This document shows positions 59,060 through 64,000 of a stretch of 64,000 bases of DNA, in pieces. Each line of letters begins with the position of its first letter. Positions within the stretch are counted from its first letter, which is position 1. A program made the translations under genes and the position numbers. This stretch comes from Lewinellaceae bacterium (GTDB taxonomy: Bacteria; Bacteroidota; Bacteroidia; Chitinophagales; Saprospiraceae), in contig JACJYO010000005.1 of NCBI GenBank assembly GCA_020636075.1, forward strand, positions 62,001 to 126,000, written 5' to 3'. A model generated the notes under the pieces. The model saw nothing but the letters and a program-made list of their open reading frames with translations, made no database searches and was not told the origin of the DNA.

Positions 59060-60097
59060 ATGGCAGAAGAACAAAAACAAACACGCCTTCCGCGAATTGA
59101 TGTAATCCTGCGTCGACTGATCCCCATTGTTTGCATTGGAGTACTGGGTAACCTCGCATTTTCATGGTACACGACAGATAAGGGCAAACTGCTCGACTGG
59201 TCGGCTTTCTCTTGGGGCTATTTGTTTTTAGCTTGCGGTTTATCACTCTTGCCCTGGTTCTGGCATGCACTGCGGATCTATATCTGGTCTCGGTTTTTTG
59301 GCATTCCGATCTCTCCGCTCAATTTGTTGCGCATTGTTGTAGCTACCGATGTGGGTGGCGTGGTTGCCCCGGTGGCTGTTGGCGGCGCCCCGTTTAAAAT
59401 GGGGATGTTGATGCAACAGGGTTTCCAAACCGGGCAGGCAGCTACACTCACGCTGTTGGGGCATCTCGAAGAAGCGGTGTTTTTTCTAAGTATAATTCCG
59501 GTTTCGCTGGTGCTGACACGCCCTTGGGAAAACCCGCTTTGGCAGCGTGTAGGAGCATTTGCTGACGCCCATGCAGTGGCTTTACTGTCGGGCTTAGCGG
59601 TCCTTACAGCGCTAGTGGTGTTAGTAAAAAAAACGCCATACTTCCGTCGGTTTTTTCACGGCCGTGTAAACCGCTCCGAGCGGTTACAAATGCTGGTTGC
59701 CGATTTTCGGCATGCCATACGCCTGGTCTACAACAAAGGGCGCAAGCCGTTTATGCTCAGCATGCTGGCCATAATTGGTCAATGGATGTCACGGTTTGCG
59801 ATTCTGATTGCGGTATTGCTCGCCCTCGGCCTGGAAGTTGATTTTTTTAAAATTTTCTTTTTGCAATGGATGGTCTTTGTGGCCATGCTGTTTGTACCAA
59901 CTCCCGGCGGTACGGGTGGAGCTGAGGCTGCGTTTTTACTGGTTTTCAGTAACCTGATTCCCCGCGCTGCTGTAGGGCCTGCCATGGCTGGTTGGCGGCT
60001 TATCACCTATTATTTTATGTTGTTGGTGGGTGTGGGTCTTCTTTTCATTACCGCCAGGCAACAGGCAGCCCAGGCCTTACGCCCGGAAATTGATTGA
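59060..60097 (+). CDS. Lysylphosphatidylglycerol-synthase-type membrane protein (PF03706, flippase-like)
   Basis: This is a 345-residue integral membrane protein with about eight helices (IPIVCIGVLGNLAFSWY, WGYLFLACGLSLLPWFWHAL, IVVATDVGGVVAPVAVGGAPFKMGML, AVFFLSIIPVSLVL, AVALLSGLAVLTALVVLV and others). The diagnostic loops are VVAPVAVGGAPFKMG and FVPTPGGTGGAEAAFLLVF, as in UPF0104 and the flippase half of MprF. It lacks the aminoacyl-transferase domain. It may translocate a lipid or lipid-linked sugar and closes the glycan cluster. Confidence 0.88.
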   Translation: MAEEQKQTRLPRIDVILRRLIPIVCIGVLGNLAFSWYTTDKGKLLDWSAFSWGYLFLACGLSLLPWFWHALRIYIWSRFFGIPISPLNLLRIVVATDVGGVVAPVAVGGAPFKMGMLMQQGFQTGQAATLTLLGHLEEAVFFLSIIPVSLVLTRPWENPLWQRVGAFADAHAVALLSGLAVLTALVVLVKKTPYFRRFFHGRVNRSERLQMLVADFRHAIRLVYNKGRKPFMLSMLAIIGQWMSRFAILIAVLLALGLEVDFFKIFFLQWMVFVAMLFVPTPGGTGGAEAAFLLVFSNLIPRAAVGPAMAGWRLITYYFMLLVGVGLLFITARQQAAQALRPEID

Positions 60098-60187
60098 TTA
60101 CCTGACCATACTCATAGGTCGCTCTGATGCAAGTCATTTGTTAGGGGAATAATTGCGAGGACTTTTGCTAAACAAAACCTCCTCGTC

Positions 60188-61033
60188 ATGAAAAAGATTC
60201 TAGTGCCCACCGATTTTTCGAACAACTCCAGGCACGCGATACGCATTGCAGCCGGTATTGCACAGAAAGTTAAAGGCCGTTTGGAGTTGCTTCATGCAAA
60301 CACTGCCGTAGCCTACGCCCCACCGCTGCCCGATTATTATGTGCCCGAGGCATATGACATGTCGGAGTACTACGAAAATGCTGCGGAAGAGCTGTACACC
60401 ATCAAACGCGAGTTGGGGGATTCGGGCAAATACGATGATGTCCGCTTTGAAACAGTAGTGGAAGAAGGATTTTTGTATTCGACAGTCCGGCGTATTGCTG
60501 AAGAAGATCGCGCTGACCTGATCATTATGGGTACCAAAGGCGCGACTGGTACGACTGAGTTTTTTGTCGGTTCCAATACCGAAAAAGTGATCCGCACCGC
60601 TCCGTGCCCAGTTTTGGCGGTGCCTGAAAATGCCGGGGCGTTTGACTTGAAAAAAGTGATTTTTCCGACAACGTTGCGTAAAGACCAGGAAGTCGTTTTT
60701 CAAACATTGGCCGAATGGCAAAAGGCGTATCCTTTTGAAGTAAAGATTTTGTACCTGAACAACCCCGGCGGTTTTGAGACAAACGACGAAATTGAAAAGG
60801 CAATAACCGGATTTACCGAAGCAGTAGGGCTGAAAAATGCATCCCCGTATATCAGCGGCAACACCTTCAACGAAGAAGCCAGCATATTGCAATTTGCCAA
60901 TCAGGAAAATGCTGACCTGATCGTGATGGGTACGCACCAGCGGCAGGGCTTGTCGCACCTGCTCTTTGGCAGCCTAACCGAAGACACGGCTAATCACTCG
61001 GATATTCCGGTGTTGAGCGTTCCGATCCGGTAA
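60188..61033 (+). CDS. Universal stress protein with two UspA domains
   Basis: This is a 281-residue cytoplasmic protein with tandem UspA folds. Domain 1 (1-150) begins KKILVPTDFSNNSRHAIRIA and has the nucleotide motif IIMGTKGATGTTEFFVGSNTEKVIRTAPCPVLAVP. Domain 2 (about 155-281) has IVMGTHQRQGLSHLLFGSLTEDTANHSDIPVLSVP. Both keep G-x2-G-x9-G-(S/T)-like ATP-binding signatures, so ATP binding is expected. The role is stress resistance by family analogy. It is single, followed by a good terminator. Confidence 0.93.
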   Translation: MKKILVPTDFSNNSRHAIRIAAGIAQKVKGRLELLHANTAVAYAPPLPDYYVPEAYDMSEYYENAAEELYTIKRELGDSGKYDDVRFETVVEEGFLYSTVRRIAEEDRADLIIMGTKGATGTTEFFVGSNTEKVIRTAPCPVLAVPENAGAFDLKKVIFPTTLRKDQEVVFQTLAEWQKAYPFEVKILYLNNPGGFETNDEIEKAITGFTEAVGLKNASPYISGNTFNEEASILQFANQENADLIVMGTHQRQGLSHLLFGSLTEDTANHSDIPVLSVPIR

Positions 61034-61108
61034 TCAATGCTACGAATAACAACCACGCGCAAAAGGCGCTACGTGTAAAAAATAGGACATGACAGGGTAG
61101 TTTTCCGT

Positions 61109-61148
61109 GCGGTGGCAGTCACCTGAAAAGGCCTGCCGCCGCTTTTTT
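61109..61148 (+). terminator. Rho-independent-type terminator after the universal stress gene
   Basis: GCGGTGGCAG (61109-61118) pairs with CTGCCGCCGC (61133-61142) with one G-T pair, followed immediately by TTTTTT (61143-61148). It lies 75 bp past the stop at 61033. The rest of the gap to 61315 holds the recR promoter. Confidence 0.65.
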
Positions 61149-61298
61149 GTGGTTGACTGTTAGCGGTTGACTATTGGTTGATTGCGGGAAATTTGATATT
61201 TCGGTGGTATTCTTAGCCGGACTGCATTTGGGAAAAATATCGATGGATAGCCATTTCCCCAAATCAGCCAACGGCTAATAGCCAACAACCAATTTCCC

Positions 61299-61306
61299 TA
61301 TCTTTG
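61299..61306 (+). promoter_or_regulatory. Candidate -7 box of recR
   Basis: TATCTTTG fits TAnnTTTG perfectly and ends 8 bp before the recR ATG, so the mRNA would have almost no leader. Confidence 0.45.
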
Positions 61307-61314
61307 CCCCGCAC

Positions 61315-61920
61315 ATGAACTTCTCTTCCAAACTTATTGAAAAAGCCGTCGATGCTTTTGCCACCCTGCCCGGAATTGGCCGGAAAACGGCACTGCGCCT
61401 TGTCCTGCATTTACTCAAACAAGACAAAACGGTTACGGAGCAATTTAGCACCGCGCTCGTAAACATGCGCGAAGGCATTCGCGAATGCACCCAATGCCAC
61501 AACCTGGCCGATGAAGACCTGTGCCAGATCTGTGCCGATACCCGCCGTGACCACAGCATGCTTTGCGTCGTTGAAACGATACGCGACCTGATGGCGATCG
61601 AAGACACCGGCCAGTACCGCGGGTTGTACCACTTGTTGGGGGGTATTATTTCGCCCATTGAAGGGATAGGGCCTGCCGATTTGAATATTGACTCCCTGGT
61701 GGAACGGGTGCAAACCGGTGCGGTGAAAGAGGTCATCATGGCAATCAGTCCTACCATTGAAGGGGAAACTACCGTGTATTATTTGGCCAAAAAACTTCAG
61801 CCTACAGGCGTTCAACTCAGTTCAATTGCCCGTGGAGTATCGTTTGGCGGTGATCTGGAATATGCCGATGAAATTACATTGGGCCGGTCGATTGTAGCCC
61901 GCATTCCCTATGGGCAGTAG
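61315..61920 (+). CDS. recR: Recombination mediator RecR
   Basis: This is a 201-residue protein of the expected length. It has the helix-hairpin-helix AFATLPGIGRKTALRLVLHLL, the four-cysteine zinc motif CTQCHNLADEDLCQICADTRRD, and a Toprim domain (LCVVETIRDLMAIEDTGQYRGLYHLLGG, AISPTIEGETTVYYLAKKL). The C-terminal GVSFGGDLEYADEITLGRSIVARIPY is typical. With RecF/RecO it loads RecA on gapped DNA. It is preceded by a nearly leaderless promoter and followed by the GbsR/MarR regulator gene. Confidence 0.97.
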   Translation: MNFSSKLIEKAVDAFATLPGIGRKTALRLVLHLLKQDKTVTEQFSTALVNMREGIRECTQCHNLADEDLCQICADTRRDHSMLCVVETIRDLMAIEDTGQYRGLYHLLGGIISPIEGIGPADLNIDSLVERVQTGAVKEVIMAISPTIEGETTVYYLAKKLQPTGVQLSSIARGVSFGGDLEYADEITLGRSIVARIPYGQ

Positions 61921-61922
61921 TG

Positions 61923-61971
61923 CTTCTTTTAGTTCTGTTATTCCAGAACCAAAAGAAGTACCGTACCTTTG
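61923..61971 (+). promoter_or_regulatory. Inverted repeat and -7 box upstream of the GbsR/MarR gene
   Basis: CTTCTTTTAGTTCTG (61923-61937) and CAGAACCAAAAGAAG (61944-61958) form a 14/15 inverted repeat, directly followed by a perfect -7 box, TACCTTTG (61964-61971). The ATG is at 61990. The palindrome covers the -33 region, so it could be an autoregulatory operator. It may equally act as the recR transcript end. Confidence 0.55.
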
Positions 61972-61989
61972 CCGAAAATCGAGGGCGCT

Positions 61990-62478
61990 ATGACGACAAC
62001 GGTAGACGGAGAAAAGATGGAACGTGTACGCGAAAAAGTAGAACAAATGGGTGTTTTTTTTGAACGCTCCGGGCTCGCTCCTTTAACGGGTCGTGTGTTT
62101 GCATATCTGTTGGTATGTGAACCTCCCCACAAGGATTTTTTCGCCATTCAGGAATTTTTGCAAGCGAGCAAAAGCGCCGTAAGTAATGCCCTGGCAACTT
62201 TGACGAGCGAGGGAATGGTGGATTACATCACATTTAGTGGCGACCGACGCCGATATTTTCGGATCAATACAACAGGATGGTTGAATAATCTAAAAAACAA
62301 ATTGCGCCGGGTGACTGTTTTGGGAGACCTGCTCGACGATGTACTGCAAGAACGTTGTAATTCCAGATCGCCGGACTTTAGTGATGAACTGAATAAAATT
62401 GTCGTTTTTCAGAACTACCTGGCCCGGGGAATTGACCAATTAATAGACGAGTGGGAAAAAAAACAAACAGTTAGCTGA
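61990..62478 (+). CDS. GbsR/MarR-family transcriptional regulator
   Basis: The start was placed at ATG 61990 (MTTTVDGEKMERVREKVEQMGVFFERSG), 162 residues; the longer frame would start at TTG within the -7 box. It is a winged-helix protein: SGLAPLTGRVFAYLLVCEPPHKDF, FAIQEFLQASKSAVSNALATLTSEGMVDYITFSGDRRRYFRI (recognition helix SKSAVSNAL, wing with GDRRR), then a C-terminal helical dimerisation part. The family often controls osmoprotectant or membrane-lipid genes. It precedes a fatty-acid hydroxylase and a sphingolipid-type synthase gene, possible targets by position. Confidence 0.88.
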   Translation: MTTTVDGEKMERVREKVEQMGVFFERSGLAPLTGRVFAYLLVCEPPHKDFFAIQEFLQASKSAVSNALATLTSEGMVDYITFSGDRRRYFRINTTGWLNNLKNKLRRVTVLGDLLDDVLQERCNSRSPDFSDELNKIVVFQNYLARGIDQLIDEWEKKQTVS

Positions 62479-62621
62479 CCGAACGCGCCAAACCTGAATT
62501 TTCAAAACCGATATTGTTAATCCATTTTTTATTGCTGGCTGTTGGCCTTGCGTCCGTATACCGGACCAAACCAATAGTCATCAATCACGTTTCTTTTGTT
62601 TAAAAGCAATTTCACATCACC

Positions 62622-63248
62622 ATGGCCGATATCAGTGCGAAAAAAACTTTTGTCTCCAACAGCACAGCCTCCTCGCGTATGTTTAAACGCGACTGGATGG
62701 AAGCGTTATCCAAAGTACACTTCAGTGTTCCTTTGGTCTTGTACCTTCCGGTAATTAGTTGGTGCCTGTGGAATGCGCCAATGGCCTGGGCCTCTGTCGG
62801 GCTGGTTGTGGGCGGCTTGTTTGCCTGGACCTTAGTTGAGTACGTTTTGCACCGTTTTGTTTTTCATTGGATGCCGCCCGGGAAGGTTGGTGCAAGAATT
62901 CACTTTATTTTTCACGGCGTACATCACGATTATCCGAACGACCGGCTACGCCTGGTCATGCCGCCGAGTGTCAGCATCCCGTTGGCCCTGATCTTTTTCT
63001 TTACTTACAAGGCATTGCTGGGTGTACCCACCGTTTTTCCGTTTTTTGCCGGGTTTGTCAGCGGCTACCTGTTTTACGACACCATGCACTACGCCATGCA
63101 TCACCTGAATTGGAAAAATGCCTGGTTTCAACGGATTAAACAACACCATATGCAGCACCACTATCAGCATGATGATATGGGTTTTGGTGTGAGTAATCCC
63201 CTTTGGGACTATGTTTTTAATACAACTTTCAACCAAAAGAAGAAATAA
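62622..63248 (+). CDS. Membrane fatty-acid hydroxylase (FA2H/sterol desaturase superfamily)
   Basis: This is a 208-residue membrane protein. The diiron histidine clusters are complete: HRFVFH, HGVHHD, HYAMHH and HHMQHHYQHD. Membrane helices include VPLVLYLPVISWCLW, WASVGLVVGGLFAWTLVEYVL and IPLALIFFFTYKALLGV. The pattern is that of fatty-acid 2-hydroxylases, which hydroxylate sphingolipid acyl chains. The next gene encodes a serine-palmitoyltransferase-type enzyme, which supports a sphingolipid role in the outer membrane. Confidence 0.9.
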   Translation: MADISAKKTFVSNSTASSRMFKRDWMEALSKVHFSVPLVLYLPVISWCLWNAPMAWASVGLVVGGLFAWTLVEYVLHRFVFHWMPPGKVGARIHFIFHGVHHDYPNDRLRLVMPPSVSIPLALIFFFTYKALLGVPTVFPFFAGFVSGYLFYDTMHYAMHHLNWKNAWFQRIKQHHMQHHYQHDDMGFGVSNPLWDYVFNTTFNQKKK

Positions 63249-63317
63249 GCGGAGCAGCGCTCCATGTCATGTACCACTCCGGTGCGCTACTTTTTACTTA
63301 ACGAAATATTTATTGGG

Positions 63318-64000
63318 ATGAATAAAAATCTACTCGCCCGTACGGATAGTTATACCGAACCAGACAAGGCCCGAAAGGCAGGACTGTATCCTTACTTTCG
63401 TGTAATTCAGTCGGAACAGGATACTGAAGTGATGATCGACGGGAAACCCGTACTCATGTTTGGCTCCAACTCCTACCTGGGGCTGACCAATCACCCTAAA
63501 ATTAAAGAGGCTGCCCAGGAGGCTACTGCTAAATATGGTACAGGCTGCGCCGGCTCGCGCTTTTTGAACGGCACGCTGAGCATCCATATCGAATTGGAGG
63601 AGGCGCTGGCCGAATACCTTGAACGCGAAGCCGTTATTTTGTATAGCACAGGTTTTCAGGCGAACCTTGGCGCATTGGCGCCCCTGGTCAGTCGGCACGA
63701 CTATGTTTTGATTGACGAGCGGGTACACGCTTCCATTATTGATGCCACGCGCTTGTCCTTTGGCAAAGTGCAAAAGTATGGGCACAATGATATGGCAGAC
63801 CTGGAGCGCATGGCTGCCCGCCTGCCCAATGAGGTACTCAAGTTTATTGTTGTCGACGGCATTTTTAGCATGGAGGGCGATCTTGCCCCCTTGCCGGAAA
63901 TAGCCGCCATCGCCAAACGGCACAATTGTGTGGTCGTGTGCGATGATGCGCACTCCATTGGGGTGATCGGCAAACTGGGTATTGGTACCGGCTCTCACTA
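63318..64000 (+). CDS. Serine-palmitoyltransferase-type PLP enzyme, cut by window end
   Basis: The gene starts at ATG 63318 (MNKNLLARTDSYTEPDKARKAG) and runs off the window after about 227 residues. Alpha-oxoamine synthase blocks are present: VLMFGSNSYLGLTNHP, GTGCAGSRFLNGTLSIHIELEEALAEYL, ILYSTGFQANLGAL, DERVHASIIDATRL and VVCDDAHSIGVIG (PLP-binding Asp and His). The catalytic lysine lies beyond the edge. The N-terminal part is more like bacterial SPT than 2-amino-3-ketobutyrate-CoA ligase or BioF, and the adjacent FA2H gene agrees. It should condense serine with an acyl-CoA to start sphingolipid synthesis. Confidence 0.85.
   Translation, partial: MNKNLLARTDSYTEPDKARKAGLYPYFRVIQSEQDTEVMIDGKPVLMFGSNSYLGLTNHPKIKEAAQEATAKYGTGCAGSRFLNGTLSIHIELEEALAEYLEREAVILYSTGFQANLGALAPLVSRHDYVLIDERVHASIIDATRLSFGKVQKYGHNDMADLERMAARLPNEVLKFIVVDGIFSMEGDLAPLPEIAAIAKRHNCVVVCDDAHSIGVIGKLGIGTGSH

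Overview
The window reads as a chromosomal segment of a Bacteroidota bacterium, most likely of the Saprospiria (Haliscomenobacter/Lewinella-like). The grounds are type IX secretion sorting domains of both kinds, hybrid two-component regulators ending in AraC-type domains, Bacteroidota -7 boxes (TAnnTTTG), a fatty-acid hydroxylase next to a serine-palmitoyltransferase-type gene, and FISUMP, DUF6515-like and 'gliding motility' domains. Family names come from recognising motifs by eye; no database search was possible.

Region 1 (1-19.7 kb, all minus strand) holds two successive modules, each a hybrid two-component/AraC regulator followed by large secreted repeat proteins. Module A is 18923-8980: regulator, SBBP-repeat surface protein, dockerin/cohesin-like T9SS protein. 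Module B is 8845-1: regulator, FISUMP protein, two trimeric head-repeat proteins with different C-terminal self-processing domains. A decayed copy of a 'T9SS protein end plus regulator start' junction lies at 19.05-19.69 kb. A 21-bp-period direct repeat sits just after each regulator.

Region 2 (19.85-37.4 kb) is the most striking part. Five minus-strand promoters share a paired site with invariant core CGTT[C/G]GG. The copies are exactly 21 bp apart and a TAnnTTTG box lies 34-35 bp away. The half-sites match the LytTR-family binding consensus. The units behind them encode DUF6515- and DUF6268-like proteins, a type I sulfatase, its formylglycine-generating enzyme, two outer-membrane channel-like proteins, a small protein (perhaps with a class III cyclase downstream), and a potassium-channel-like protein. 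The block also contains a 1934-residue pseudokinase/AAA/GAF/histidine-kinase hybrid, a receiver-LytS-type kinase and a LytTR response regulator. I infer one sensing and regulatory system.

Region 3 (37.5-48.5 kb) has a nitroreductase, a SIR2-STAND protein with highly uniform 32-residue TPR-like repeats (an NLR-like, probably defensive protein), a conserved protein of unknown function, a YqeY-like protein, an SH3-domain protein, LptB and an IgGFc-binding-like T9SS type B protein.

Region 4 (48.5-60.1 kb, plus strand) is a surface-glycan cluster: GT2, GDP-mannose 3,5-epimerase-like enzyme, methyltransferase, SDR, KdsC-like phosphatase, NeuB-like synthase, GT-B-like protein, Gfo/Idh/MocA oxidoreductase, NeuA-like CMP-sugar synthetase, PhyH-type oxygenase and a flippase-like membrane protein. 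It suggests activation of a nonulosonic-acid-like sugar.

Region 5 (60.1-64 kb) has a universal stress protein, RecR, a GbsR/MarR regulator with a candidate operator, and two sphingolipid-type genes, the last cut by the window end. Several nested inverted-repeat elements (27.8, 35.5, 46.1, 48.6, 51.3 kb) lie between genes. I saw no rRNA, tRNA or CRISPR array.
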